A DNA stretch of 64,000 nt, from assembly GCF_040115645.1 (NCBI RefSeq), contig NC_089557.1, forward strand, positions 3,170,501-3,234,500, read 5' to 3'. The position numbers were made by a program, and so were the translations under genes. Source of the DNA: Euwallacea fornicatus. Lineage: Eukaryota > Arthropoda > Insecta > Coleoptera > Curculionidae. The notes beneath the pieces were generated by a model, which searched no databases, was not told the DNA's origin, and was given only the letters and a program-made list of their open reading frames with translations. Below, piece after piece: positions 24,320 to 39,260 of the stretch (its first letter is position 1; every line of letters begins with the position of its first letter).

Positions 24320-27300
24320 TTTTCTCTGTATTTATTATCACTGGGGAGCAGTTCTTTCTCGAATTTGTTTGTGACACTTACTTTATTTGGAATTGTTTCA
24401 ATTAAATTTTTGGTTTTTATTATGAAACGTGAAGTTAATTCAGTTCAAACGAGATGTTAAGAGCCGGACTGGGAAGTTTCTTTTCTTAGGTTCACATTTT
24501 TTTTAACTTCTTAGTATGCTTCAGAATACATGGTATCTACGCAAAAAGACGTAATGGTACGAGCGAAAACAATAGTTCTTAATGTCAACGGCGAGTTTCA
24601 CAGTACGGTTCTGTTGATATACTTTTTAACTCTATGATGGCGATGTCGAGACCACGGAAGATTATTTTCTGGTGTAACGATTCGTGAAAACATATCCGTG
24701 TTCATCTTAATCGTATTATTGTTTTCAGAAAACTCTTTATAAAGAGATTTATAAAGACTTATTTGGCAACTTCTTATATAAGTGGTGGAACAATTGAATT
24801 TATTGTTGTAAAATACATTGAGAACTTGCCGAATGTGTCGAGCATCTAGCAAGTAATCGTAAGGCTTTTGTATATCATCAGTGCAAATAATTAGCGAGAC
24901 CTCAAAAGTTTTCTAAAAAATTTTTTTAAACAAAAGTGTAATTTGAACGAAAGATATTAATTCGACATTTTTTGAAGTTATAAGTTTTTGTGAATCACCA
25001 CAGACATTGAAAACTGATGAGAGAAAGAAAATCTCCTGTCGAGAAAATTTAGAAAAATGATTCTGTTTATATAATAAAGAGCTTAATTCGATTGGTACTA
25101 TTAATGATTTTATTTTACAAATTTTACCTAGAAAAAGGGATCATTATTTTCAGTCAAAAGAATAAAATAAATTCAATAGAGAGACTTGATGAGCTTTGCT
25201 AGAAATTTTCCCTGTTATAACGAATTTCACTGCTCTCTCATTATCGTTAACGATGCCCCTAAAACGAAATGAGAAATGGCAGAAATAAAAAGAAAGTATC
25301 AAATAATGTAACAGTATTAAAAAGCATATAAAAGGATATGTATATATTTTCGGTTTGTTTTTGAATAGCTTATCCTACTTTTTTAGTGAGGATATTAAGG
25401 AATAACAACATTGGATACGCGTAAAAACTTTCGTAATCCGAATATCGCGATATTGATGCTTCGAATATGTACAGGGAAATGCTGGAATTATTTTTTTCTG
25501 ACAGAGTTTCACGTTTTGAAAGTTTAATTGTTATAATTGGATTTTTGTTAAAGTTGCTTCAGGTTACAAGAATTGGATTTACACATTGAGGATTTTGAAT
25601 TTGTGACACCTACACATGCTTATTTTACTTTATTTTAATGAAAATTCTCCATAGACACCGCATTATTTTTTTAGGTTTTTCGAACTACTTCAACTTTATC
25701 TATTAAATAATTTTGTCCAATTCTGTTGTAAATGCAATTCAAATCGAATCATACGTTTTTAATATGAATGGTCAATAAGAATTATTTCGAAGTCTAGAAC
25801 ATAAGTTTAAACCTATACAGGGACTTCGTATAATCATCACGTACTTCTCGGTTAATACCTGTATAATGGTCGTATTTCAGGCTGGAACAAATGCTGTAAT
25901 TTCGGGACCGACCTCGGACTTGGGCACATCTCGAAGACGATAAATTACACTTAAGTCGTGGCCGTGTGAATTTCCACTTTAAGCTGTCACGTAGAAGCTA
26001 TAATTCAGCTACAAAACCGACATGAATTCGGATCAGAATAAATAATATTAACAGTAGATGTTAAAAACTAGCCTCTCATATTGAGACCCTTGCGAATTTT
26101 TGTGTAAGAAATCTGTGGGTTCCAAGTTCTCCAAGTGTGACAGTCAGTCTTTGCTGGTAACTATAAAACCAGCCAGTCATCTGCCAGGAAAATCTACATT
26201 TCGGATCAAGTGCTTTTAGTTAGTACAACTTTAAAACTAAATCCTGCAAATTGAGCAAAAGGGCCTATTTAGGGCGGTGATCAGTGATAAACTATTTAAA
26301 AATTACGTTTTTCGTATTGGATAAGGAATTGGATAATCCATAGGAATGAAATTATGGAACTGCAAAAATTAATATTTATAAATTGAATTTATTGTAACAT
26401 AACAGCTCGATGCATCTTCATGATTTATTTTATAGGCAGAGGTTTCTTTATGCTTTTGTTGCAACTTTTAAAACTTCAATAACAAAATGTTTTATTTTAA
26501 TATTTGAAAAAATTAAACAATAAATTGTGTTACCACTGGAGACATATCAGCAGCTGGATATTTTTCCTCAAATGCTTTCATATTTATTACATATATATTA
26601 TATATCCGAACAAGGAAAATAATATAAATAGTGTTGAGATTAACATGGATTTTCTTATGGTCGGTTTAGCGATGCAACACCCTGTAGGCACGTCACCACT
26701 ACTTCACTAGCGTGGATGCATTTTACCTCAAATTATAGCGCTTGAGGAATAATTAGAGTAAATCTAAATAGAACCGCAGCCCCTTTTGGTCATGTAAAAT
26801 ACGATCTACTGTGCCAACTCACTGATAAAGTTAGGAGTGTAATTGAGTTCATGTAATTAATCTGGAGTTTTCGGGTAAGACAAATTTCAGTTTGTTGGAA
26901 AGCTTTATGGTGGTTGGTCACCAGCATGTGTTGGGTGCAATACCAACCGTGAAAATTGAATCAATTAAAGTGGCAATTTGTCTTGTTTAAAACTTTTATG
27001 TTTAGGTTTGGCCTAGAATTTTATATTCTTGCCTAATCGTTTTGCCCTTTCTATCCTTGGGAACTTTTAGGAATATAATTTATTTTCCCAAGAACCGAGC
27101 CCATTTGTTAATTAATCTTTCAAGGTAAGGTTCGTTAATTTCCCGTTACACTAACTACACAATTACCCACATACTGTAACGAGAAAAAGGCTAAAGGATA
27201 CCAGAAATATAAGGTAAATTAATCTTCAAAAAATGGGAGCATATGCGCAATTTAATATCGCCCTAGTTAAACAGTCTCAGTCGGCGCTAATGATCCGGTT

Positions 27301-30164
27301 CCACGTGTATGAATTAACGCCCTTATTTATCACCCTTTAAGAGATTGTCCAGAGCGAACAGCAAATAACTCTGAAAGTTTTAAACAATGCACACATGCAA
27401 GATTTCTTAAGATGTGATTAATTGGGAAAGTTTCCCATTCAGAAATTTGGGCTTAATGATAATCGGTGGAATAATTTATTGAAAGTTCGCCAACGTTATT
27501 TGATGCAAATACCTTAAGTAAATTAAATCCAGTTGCTAAGCAACCAGCATTATACCAATTGCTTTGATTGAATCATGCAAACGTTATAGGCGGCATTGCC
27601 GTTGTGCTTTATTTGTACGCAATTGTGTTGAGAACGCATATTTCAAAAATACGAATTTATAGTTGCTTTTGTTTGGTTTGGTAGTTGAATGCCTCGATAA
27701 GAACTTCTTTCTGGAGAAACAAGGGAGGGAAAGATGCGACGAGTACAGACGATTACTAACGAAGAACAACAAGAAAAAATTGAATTTTTAGCGGTCACAT
27801 TGAAGTGGGTGCAAGGTATGCAAATTTCGATATTTAAATTGGAAATCTCGATAAGTACAGGAGAAAGAGAGAGAAATGGAAGCGAACTGAGCACTCGCGA
27901 TGGTTTTTTTCAGAAGTAAATCCAGTGAAGTGATTTCGTTCATTCGCCAGATCGGCAGATCAGTAATTGGGCCAAAGAACCTGAATACTATAAGCTGGAA
28001 CTAGAACTAACCTCAGGTAACACTGAAAAATATCTCTCGGTCCTTCCAATTGATAACAATAAAATACAAATGAAACTCATAAACATATTTTATAGCATAA
28101 ATAGAATTTCCACACAGCTCATAGCTCAGTCATTTTTGACAGGTAGATGGCGATTCTGAACTAATTCTAAATGGATTTTTGACGTCATTTTTCGCATGTA
28201 TTCGAATTTTTCAAACATGTTATTTTACTTTATTCCAATCCTGCTGCACTCAACAAAATCCGCTTCACCCATCGTGCCTTCTTATTTACTCCCTGCAAAG
28301 CAAGCTCTCTTATTCTTGTTATTTCGCCCTTATCTGAACTTCTCGACTCAATAATGAAACTAGACAATTCCCGAACATTCTCTTTAAGCCGTGTTCCAAC
28401 CCCCGAGTATTATATCAAGGCAGCCCGATTGAACGAAAATAAAAATTTATAGGAGTGTTTAGACTCTAAATCGCCTTAACTGGATGATATACTCTCTTAT
28501 ATCGTGGAATAGGTTAACCTATATCAATCCTTGACAGGTTTAAAACCTGATAACTTTTATCAGTGATTTTATAGACTTCGAAACTGGAACGGATGACTGA
28601 GACGTTACAGTATATCAGCCTGATCCCTTTTTAAGGCGTGTATATTAGTCTTTAGGAGACAGGTGAGGGCTTTATTTATGTTCCCATCTTATTATGAGGA
28701 TGTATGGATAGTAATAAACGCACCATCTGGTGCTGGAAGTTATAAAATCATATAATTAAGTGCTTGGAGATATTGAAGAAGTACTGATGTGTTACGAGAA
28801 GCTGGCGAAATTCGAATTGCGAGAACAAGTGTTTGTCTAGAACATTCCACATTCGTGAATTTGAGGTAATAAACCTCAGATGCTTGTTAATTAATTTGGC
28901 TCTAACACCTTTAAATCAATAACGCCCTATCTGCCCTGAAAGCGTCTCATAAGGTGATGACGATTGGGAATGTTCTAATTCGAGTATTTGTTTACTCCTC
29001 ACTGCTTTGCGTTGTTACGAAATTTAAGCATAGGATCCCTAATTTATAGTTCATATTGCCCAGTTTCATTCACCTATAAAACTTCTAAATATATAAAACT
29101 TTTAATGCTGCTCCCAAGTTGATGTTGTTTGGCGCTTAATTCTACATCACTTCTCGCAGGTTTAGTGTTGTCCCTAAATACCTGCGATCTTGTTCAGATT
29201 TAATAGCTACCGGCCTCATAAAATATTCTGATACAGCGCAAAGCATCCCGCCTTAGTATTAAAACTTTTTGAGGCCGTTGAAAAAATTCCACTTTGATTT
29301 TGTTGCATGAAACGGCGGCTGACCTAAATTGAAGCTTAGCTTCATTAAAATAAAGGTTTATTTCCATAAATTTACAGCTTTCTGCTCATGGATGCCGGCC
29401 TCGAACTTTACGAACGTCTAAACTTGCCAGAGCTTTGCGCTGTTAAGAAATTTTGCCTGCGCCCCGATTTCCAATTTTCTCTTACTGTGAGTTTTCTATT
29501 AAATAGTTCAAATCTAATTTCATGGAGTTTTTGACGTGGGTGAAAGGGGCAGGCAAGTGCTGAACAAACGTAGACTGTTGCTCCATTAAAATAGCAATTA
29601 AAACCAACAGAGGAATTCAATTTCCTCGGGTGACAACCAAAAATTGAGCTTCGCAGAAATAGCAATTAATGAAAAATCGAAAGCCCTAGCGACTTTCAAT
29701 TTAATATCGTGGTGGCAGTTTTTAGAGTGCGGTCTTGCTGCGGCACGGAAATGAAATTTTTCTGCACAACAGAAAACGGCCAATTACAGAATCGGGCCAA
29801 TAACTGCCGGAGGAGGATATTAATCCGGTTAGGACCGAAAGGGTAGAATTAGGAGCTACTTAGAGCTTGTCGAGTGCCCTAAATTCGAAACAAGTTAATA
29901 TATTACTTGAAATTATTAGTTTCAAACTGGCAATTTTGCCTGTAGGACCAAAGAATGATCTTAAAACCGGAATTTTTAGTGTTTACGTAAAATATAAATA
30001 TGGAAAAAATTCATCAAATTTCGAAATGTAAATTTTTGAGGAAATCTGTTTTACGCGTATTCCATTTATCGAATTGGATGAATGAAATTGAGCATACATA
30101 TATAGCCATACAAAATAGTGTAATTCAATGTTGGAAGGGCTTTTAACCCTTGGAGCTACCTCGT

Positions 30165-30525
30165 AATTTTAATTTTTTGCCCATTTAAATTTGCATGTGA
30201 TACGCCGCTGAGACGAGCCTTAATAAATTTATTAAATTTCCGAAGGTATGAGGAAAACTTTGGGTCTTGAAATGTAAAATAATTAATTTTGATCCTGTTT
30301 TCCCCTTTAAATTTATGCTTGGTGCGCAATAACCTAAACTCAACATTCATAATAAATATGTTAGTGTTTAGAAGATGTAATGGAAATTTACGAATTTCCA
30401 ACTCTTTAAAAATGTTAACGGCGTAACTTACTTCTAAACTCAGATTTAATTTTCTTTTTAACGTTTAATTTTATATTCGTACTTACTTTTCCGTTTTAAA
30501 TTTACACCTGATGTGCCACTAAATA
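30165..30525. repeat. Three diverged copies of a ~40-bp motif
   Basis: A pyrimidine-rich block, then TTTAAATTT, then TG(A/G)T(A/G)(C/T)GCC-like sequence occurs near 30168-30212, 30293-30335 and 30483-30525, at spacings of about 125 and 190 bp. This may be a decayed tandem repeat or a repeated regulatory element. Confidence 0.35.
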
Positions 30526-33500
30526 TTCGTAATCAATTCCCTGCTGTTTAGCGCATGGAAAGGACACGCCAGGCTATCGAAATGTGGAATGTCGCCATGA
30601 GATGACGCTAAGTTATTTGCTAGCTACCAACAACTCGTTATTTTCATGCCAAACGAGAAAACTGCAGTAAAAAACATAAAACAGAATATAAAAACAATTA
30701 AAAAATATAAAAAAAGACTGCTTTATAAGTTGTGAAATTCATCAATAACCAATAGAAAATTACGTTTTTTAAAGCATTTTTAAAGTTCGATAAGTGGTAT
30801 TTGAACGGAATCAAAATTAAATAAGACAAAGACTAGTTACAACGCCGATCTCCTTAAATTTTCAAAAATGTTTAAATTTCGAAGCGCCTTTTTCCGGTTT
30901 AGTCCGCTGATTTGAATCTCAAATTTGCGAAACAGGAGACTTCAACTAACAATTTGTTATTGCTGCCTAACTTATAATGCGATGAGCGATAACAACTTTA
31001 TAAATTGAAGACCGAGACCAGTTTTAAAGTTGTTATTTTAAAGGACACATGCTTGTAAGTATCCTCTTTGAAGCAAATAACTCACTTCAGTAATGGTCCC
31101 TTATGTTTTATGTATGCAAAACAAACTAAACATACTTTTTAACTACCTTATAACTTTCGCACCATCCATCTTCATATTTTTGCACAAGTTGGAAAAAAGA
31201 CTGTAATGCATTTCTAATGACCTTAGAACGTTTACTGTGACCCGATAAATATGCACGCAAGATCTCTTCTACATATTCAAAGCGCCTCTCCTTGCCTGTG
31301 AGAAACTACAATCGCGATAAGAGAAAGCAGGTAATATAGAGAGATATCGGCGATTTGAAGGATTTAATATCCGGTTCCAGAGTCATAGCGATTGGAGGAA
31401 ATTTTCCTTTTAAAAATACTTGATCAAAATTTTGATTTTGTCAATATTCAGCGATAGTTGAAGATAAATGTAAAAGCTTACAGTCTCGAAGCATTTTGCA
31501 ACACGTTTACTTCAGCGTGAAATAGATTGGGACTTTCAGAACTGACGGCATAACATTAATATTTCATAAACATTTCATGGTTTCTTTCGGTGATGATTAA
31601 CATCCAACGCTTTTCATTTCAATGCGTTTGAGTAATACCAATCATCTAAAAGTCAACGATCTTCTACAAGGTATTTCCTAAACCTAGAGCGTAAATCTAT
31701 AAGAATATTTCTTTGGTCTAAGTTAAAAAAACAGTTACTTTGAAGAATAGTTCCATTTAAAACATTCAAGGTGTAACAACATATGTAATAAATGTTCGTG
31801 GTGTATTTGGAAAATAGCCCGCATAAAGTTGTCGTTTCAATATTTAAAAAGTAATGAAACTTTAAATGGGAGATTTTAATTATTTTAACTTAACTCAAAT
31901 GAAGGAATTTAATTCCCCTGAGTGCTCAAATTTCACTGCAGGAACGAATTCTATAATATTTTTCAATTGGAATCCATTTTCGGCAGAATTCCGCCGTAAA
32001 GAATGTAATATGCTTCTCGCAGAATTCTAGTTACATCCGATATAAATGCATAACGAGCCGGTATATTATGTAAGTGAGTCTTTATGCGGAAATGCCTTGT
32101 ACTGATGCAATTCGAGAAGACATCTTCAAAACCAAATTTCAATCCTGTAAATCCTGGCTTGGGGCAAAAATCCGGATATGAATAACAAAATTACAGGAAT
32201 TGCTGAAATAGGACGGGATATGCGGGTATATCCTATTTGCTATAAGGTTAGGTTGCAGAAAGAATGTAAAGATCGATCGGGTAGGTATAGAGGGTATAGT
32301 CATAAATATTTCGAAATCATTTATTGGAGGAATCTATTTCCAACTAAACGTTCCCTTGTTAAATGCAACTTCTATATTATGCGGATGGGGAACATTACAA
32401 ACTCCCAATATTGAATACATTCATAAATATATGTCAACAGAGCTTTGGGAAGGAGAATATAAATCAAATTACACACTCCATGCCTTGGACGCAATAAAAA
32501 CCTTATTAAAATGATTTAGGAAATCCCTGACCCTTTTACCGTTCCTTTAGGGCTCCATAATCGAAACGGTTATATTTGTATTGGTTCAGGACCGACTTAA
32601 GATTTACAATTTTCCACTAAACTTGCTTCGCTATCAAAGAAGACGATTTTACCATAACGATTTCCCCTCCAATTTTAACTGGAATCAGAATCTCCTTTAG
32701 GTTGTCAAGCATAATCCTCGTCTTGCTCAACCGAGCATGTTAACCAGAGGGGCATTTACAAAGAGCTTCATGTTCTATGTGATGGAATTTATGCGTTTTG
32801 CACTCACAGAAGAAACAATCTAAAGATTACTTAGAATTTAATCTTGTGATGAAATAAGAAAAATCTAAAGTGTATTTACTGAGAAGTAATCTCCCGATGT
32901 GATTGAATTTCTAGAAAAAGAGTTTTTCAAGTGGACTTCTTCGATATATCAGAGGTGGTCAGCAAAATATGTTAGATTTATTCCAGGCTCTATTTAGAAA
33001 GTTGAACTCGATAATAGGAGTAAAAGTTCTCTTGAGCTTTTCTCTGAAGGGCACAAGGTTTCGCTCGAAAAGGAACTGAGGATTTGGGAGATACGGACGA
33101 GTAATTGTCATTTCTTGTCAGAGTTGCTTTTTATTGACTAGAAAAACTTAAGAAGCTTGTTGGCTCAAATTTCAAGAATACTTTTTACAGTTTAGTGACT
33201 TTTACTGGCTAATATTTTGGTAAATATGGTGTCGTTTTTGGGCAGTTGTACCAAAATCTCGAAAACAATATAAGATAGGTAGCAAAATGTACTTATGAAG
33301 AAAATATTTAAATCCAAAAAGGGGCTCTCGAAATCTCCAAGATATACTGGAATTTCTAAACTTTTTATCTCGGATATAAAGTATTTTCCTATATATAATT
33401 CCATCATGCGACATAATCACATGTCACATTTTAAAAATCATATATATATATAAGATTTTTAAATCCAAAAGGAAATCATTTAATATTGAAAAATACAACA

Positions 33501-36500
33501 ATGCTACAGAGCGTTATGAAAGAACATTAGTTAATAGCTCAAACTATACTCTTTACCTCCTTGAATAATCCAGAACTACTCTCATTTCCAAATAAGACTC
33601 TTTAAAAGTTTTGGCACACTTTTGATCTACGTACATAAGTGTTTTATTCCCAACATAATCACTCCTAACATAAAAAATTATTCGAAATTCCCTACGCCTT
33701 TCGCGTTATAGCATATTATTCCACACTTATCTACCGCATTTAATTTATCCTTAGATATGAAATATTTCAATATCTCCCGGACATACATATCAGCCCTCAC
33801 ATTTCCTCTAATTCCGATGAATTCCACGTAAATCCAGGTTTAATATCTCCGCTATTGGCACGTTAGCAACTACACCATTAGAACACTAATACCGCAAATT
33901 GGAATTCGTTCCAGAAATTGCTCACAATTTTTCAGTACACTGTTGGGATTTTCGTTATGAGTTTAATATCGGCAATCCATCAACCAGTCGTTTATAACTG
34001 CTTTGAGAAAGCTTTAGAGGCTTAAATGTGATGTTGGATCATACTATTCGGCCATTTAGAGTTGTGTTGTGTTCTTAGAGCCATAGCACGAAACCGTTAA
34101 TTTTTCCCTTAAATTTGAGTATTGGAATTGAGAACGCAATAAGGATTATTAGACGTTTTCAATTCACTCTTGTGATTTTTATTGTTAATGTCTGCTTGGT
34201 AATCCAGATAGAAACAATTAAAGCTCGTGGAAATACCAATTAGTTCTTAAAGATTAGTTTCCGTTCTTCAAGAGAGGAAAATGTCGGATTTTAAAACTCC
34301 CTGCCTTAATCGGCCTGTGAAGCGTAAAATTCAAATTCCTCACTAAAATGTTTGACTTTCAGAAACAAGTATCATTAGAAAGATATTTCCTTGCAATATT
34401 TGAAACGATGAAAACTTCATCAAGAGCTATTAACGCTATACCTAATGCAGTCAAGGCAGATGCTATTCCTAACTATCGAAATCAATTAAAACTTTGTGTG
34501 AGGGCAAGTTTTCCAATTAGAATTCACTTAGCGGGTCGTTAAGCCGAGTTTTGTGGATTATATAGGTTTGTTCATTATGTCATTACCATGTATATCCTGG
34601 GCGAATTTGCCCTGATTGAAAATCATTGACCTCTGATCAATATGCTAAACATGGCTACGGAAAATGAGTTTAATCTCTTTGTGGGGATCCTAATGAAAGG
34701 GCAGAAAGGATACAGCAAAACTGTTGAGAGCTTAGGCCTTTACAGCACTCAAAATTTAACAGATTTAAAATTGCAGAGGTATTCAAAATATTCTTAGTAG
34801 CCACAGAGGAACCGTTAGCATCCAAAAATGTTATCAAACTTGTCAATATACCTCTTAAACGTTGAAAATTCGTCACGATTGAAAACTTCCTTAGAAAAGC
34901 GAGGGAAGAAATGTTGCTCGCTATCAGAGATTTCGCCAAAATTGTTAAAAGATTCCTTAAAATTGAGGAAAACCACATTCTGAAAGTCTCAAGGATATGC
35001 GGGAATTTTGAAATGTATTTTCGAATCCTGAAAAGTGCCGTAGTAATACATTTTTAATATTACAATTATTTAGGAAAAAAATATTTATATCGATCAATAG
35101 CGGAATTAATGTTTATCAATCTCATCCACAGTGCCCTCGTTACCATTTTAAATAAGTAATAGTTTAATTGAAAGCTTCAATAGGTACATATTTACATTCA
35201 ATTCTACTTATTGTTGATGTACACAAATTTAATCAACTTTTAATAAAGATTTAATCACAAAGCATAAATTAGCTTTCCATCAGCTTCAATTCAAATAAGA
35301 GGAAAGATAAACAGGCGCAAAATGAGGATATAGGATTAGGAACTTGACCAATTTCCATTATGCTAATTATTTAATTATCCCGTTACAATTATTACCAACA
35401 TTTTTAATTCTGTCTCTACCGCTGGTGAAATGAAAAATCCAAAATACTCCAAGAAGAAACTTTTTTAAATTTAATAATTCAAATTCTTTCATCATTAATA
35501 AGAAAACTTTTATAGATGTTTAGTAGGAATTACAATTTTTCAAATAAAGGTTTTTCCTGTTACTGTTAAATGACAAATTAATTAACTAGTAAACAGACTG
35601 AATGTAAAAACAATACTCTTTGCTTAAATAAGGAAAATGTATTAAATTACGGCTAAGATTGATGATTAGAACTGTCTCGGTTCCTCTTTCGTCTTTTTGA
35701 AAGAACTTATCTATTTTCCAACTCGCTGGAATTTCTCTCGCTATTTTTCGAGATTACACCTCTCCTTAGTCCCAATATAACTTCTTTTCTTATTAGATAT
35801 TTGCGAATATTCTAAATTCAGATACTTTTTCAGAAGTAGCTGCTTCATTCAATCCCATTTATCGAAATTATTTTTATGCCGTAGAATTATAATTTTCCTG
35901 TAATATAATTCGACGATTTTACCTTAATTTAAGGACTGTTATAGATCTTCATCCAGAAGTTCCACATATTCCAGTTAACATATTTCTGTATTTAATTGTG
36001 GTTTAGAGTCGTTTAATTACGGTTTTTTACAAAGAATGTAAAAGCGTTTCACCTAGATGTATAAATTTTAAAAAGTTTATTTTCATTTAATAATTAAATT
36101 TTATCCGACACGAAATTAATCATATACGTCCGAAAAGGTATACATCCATTAACACTTACGCTGAATTAATTTTAGATATTATGCAATAAAAAAATATATA
36201 TTTACATTCGAAAAGAGGATCTGATCGTATTTGTTCGTAAATGTGGCCGCTATAGATAATATTCGGTACATGATTGCTTATCCCACGGAAGTGCAACATA
36301 CTTTACAGTAATCCAGACTTGTACAATGACAGTGATGTGCGAGAATAAATGACTTTCCGCACTCGTAATTATTTTATTCATGTATTTAGTTTTACTTTAT
36401 AAAACACAAAATTTCTATCTACTTCTTGATGTTGGATTTATATCATTTCTAAAATTCGGGAGCCTTAAAGACCTACCGGCACCTCCACGTGGTGATACCT

Positions 36501-36689
36501 TGATGCTTTTTCCCTCGAGTCTGAGTAACCACTCCCGGTAAAAGGAGACTGGGGTAACAGACGCGGTAGGAAAAAGGATGGATGTCCATTGGGTGAAACC
36601 GAGGAGTGCCTGAACCCTAATGGTATGTTCCTCAGACAGTTCCGCAGTTGGAGAAAGTTTTTTAATTCCAAGGTTTTTAATGGGTAGGC

Positions 36690-37160
36690 GTGCGACGACT
36701 AACTAATTCTGTTAGTATAGCCCATATATGGTCTATAGGCTTCGTATCTGGGCTCCTTGCTGGCCAATCCATGGTTAGAATAATAACAAGCCCAATATAG
36801 TCTACGGCCTTTCCAGCAACGTGGGATCGAGGTCTGCCCTGCATAGAGATTAGGTCATTTTCTGTGCAGGAATATGTATTCGAGAATCTCTTCTCTATGG
36901 GCGTCGAATTAGTGCGTGTGTCGAAATAAATTGCTCCTCAGAACATTAATGATTCAGTTAAAAATGAAATCCTTGGAGAGACATTGTAGGCAGCAAATAT
37001 CACTCCTGGTCCTTGGCAGACACGGTCATTCCATTTGGTAAATGAAAATTTATTCTTGTTACGTTGGAAAACAAAATTCATTTCCAGTCTTCAAAGGTCC
37101 AATTTATGCGTTCCCTTGCAAATTCTATGATCTTTCACTGTTCCATGCAATCCAACACAG
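36690..37160 (-). pseudogene. Decayed Tc1-like transposase fragment
   Basis: On the minus strand, frames broken by stops carry the hallmarks of a Tc1 transposase: INWTFEDW near 37110, a relic of the catalytic MQ(D)NAR-PH motif (MQGRPRSHVA) near 36835, and DWPARSPDTKPIDHIW near 36740-36780, which is the usual DWPARSPDLNPIEH motif. The catalytic Asp is lost in MQGRP. In-frame stops show it is dead. No terminal repeats were delimited. Confidence 0.75.
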
Positions 37161-38650
37161 TAAATTTTGAATTCTAAAATGGAAAATTTTTTTTTTCATT
37201 TGTAAAATATTGTGGTTTGATTATTAAGATAAATTTTAGCATATTTGTTATGATTTGAAGGAAAATTTGAAGAACAAAAATAGACCGTAAATTTAGGGGA
37301 ATTTAAGAGGAAAATATGTTTTGTCAAAATTTAAATTGTATAAAATTCTCTCGTACTCAAACCATTTTTTTTATGTATTGAGGATATCTAAAACACTGTT
37401 GAAATACTAAAAAAGTGTTTTTCTGTAATAAAACATAATGTAATCATTAAAGAAACATTTTCATTAATAATTTTAAATCGACTCATTGATACTGGTAAAA
37501 TAATTATTAATCAGTGGTGCCTGCTTTAACAGCTAAATTAATTACTGGCCATAATAATTCTGCAAATAATGCATCGCCCATATTTCCCTGATAATGTACT
37601 GAGCCGCAACAAAATTAACATAATTTCATAATAATTGACTACATTCACAACCGATTTTCTGTTGTTTGGAATATGATTTCATCCAACAATGTAGAAATGT
37701 TTTTTTTTAATGATAATCAGGAACAATCAATTATATAGTAGCGGCAGGATTTTGAATATTTAGAAAGAAAGCAACTTATACAGAAGCAAAAATGTATGTT
37801 ATTGCGGGAATTGTCAAAGCTGTATAATTAAACGCATATTTATGTTGGGTCGGCTGAAAACAAACACCTGAACAAACGACGATATTGACAGTGTGCATTT
37901 CAATTTACATTTAAATACGGTCCTGTAAAATGGAATTGTGCCAATATTGGCAAACGCGGAAAGTAAAGAAGAGCCAGGAAACGAGGGTTTACTTTTATTT
38001 AAAAGGAATGTTAAGAGGATGATTAATTTTTCGATCAGTTCTGTCGTCATAAAATATTATAATTTTTTTCTCTTATTATATTTCTTCGCCAAAAAGTAAT
38101 AGAAGACACAAATTTAAAAATGTTTAATATTTTAAAAAGAAGTACAAGTTGCTCATTTCACATGCAAGAACTTTTACAGCCTATTGAAGGGATATGGAAA
38201 ATAACATTGGAAAACATTGTCTTCACGCACAGCATCAGTAAACCCAATCAATCGGCACTCCTTATTTTGCGAAGTATAACGTCACCTTTAGAACATGGAA
38301 GTAGTCTAATTTAAAGTGCTACAAGTTTTAAATAAAAATGTATATTGCTTACATCTAATAACTAAAACTATATTATTAATCCAGACACGCGTGAAAGTTG
38401 TCTTTAAGGTAAAATTAAAAACATAACTAAGCAATTTTTTCACAAACAAAAAATATTGAACATTTTTGAAAACAAACCAAATGTCTTTTATTAATTTTAT
38501 CTCTAAATTATCAAATTTTTCGTTCGGTGCGTTGTTTAGTATTTAGACATATTACACAAATTACATATTAGACACCAAATTATTCAGTGTTTTACACAAG
38601 AAGTGGGATGGTTTGAAACGAGATCAACCAATATGTTCGAAATTCTACAT

Positions 38651-39260
38651 ACAGGATGTTTTGGAAATAACGTTCGTAAATTTACCCAATTATTAAGAAC
38701 CACATTTTGAACAAAAAAGTCCCTTATAGCAGGGAACCAACACCTAATAGTTAAAAAAAAATTACGTCAAATGTAGTAACCGAAACGCTATGATAAGCTT
38801 ACAATCTTAATAAAATAAAGAAAAACGTACTTTACATGTTGATTACTTATGACACAACCTAAGCGACAAAAGTAAACTTAAGCGGCAACGCCGCACTAAA
38901 CGTGACAGAGGAAGCGGAGTTTATCGTTGTTATAATTTTTTGCAATTCGTTAATACCCGATACCTCATTAAACCTCATCTTTTACTAATACGCGAATTTA
39001 TTCGGGTTTATTAAAAGTACTTACGTGTAAATGCATTCTTTACAAAAGCATTATAACATGCTTTCGATTTATGGAAAAGCTTTACAAATTTCAGAAGATT
39101 ACGCTGAGCGTTATTCAGAAATAAAGCTTCCAGATCGACAAACGGCATTTTTTATCGTGCATGGGAAAATTGGCTAAAACGCTGTCTTGCATGCATGGAC
39201 TCAAATGTTGAACATTTTGAACATTTTTCATTGTGGTGTAAATGGTGTAAAATATGTTTC
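38651..39260 (+). pseudogene. Internally deleted transposon with fused transposase N- and C-terminal relics
   Basis: The left end looks like a transposon terminus (TACAGGATGTTTTGG). A plus-strand reading from 39060 gives an N-terminal DNA-binding relic (SEDYAERYSEIKLPDRQT) that stops at 39177. Just after, in another frame, comes a C-terminal relic with the HFEH tail (NVEHFEHF, near 39200-39228). The whole catalytic middle is missing. This matches insect transposases of the IS630/Tc1-related group with an HTH (DUF4817-like) N-terminus; the family name is from memory. Confidence 0.6.

Noticed and set aside
27584..27919. Overlapping frames on both strands near 27.7 kb
   Set aside because: Low-complexity composition, mutually overlapping, no homology recognised.
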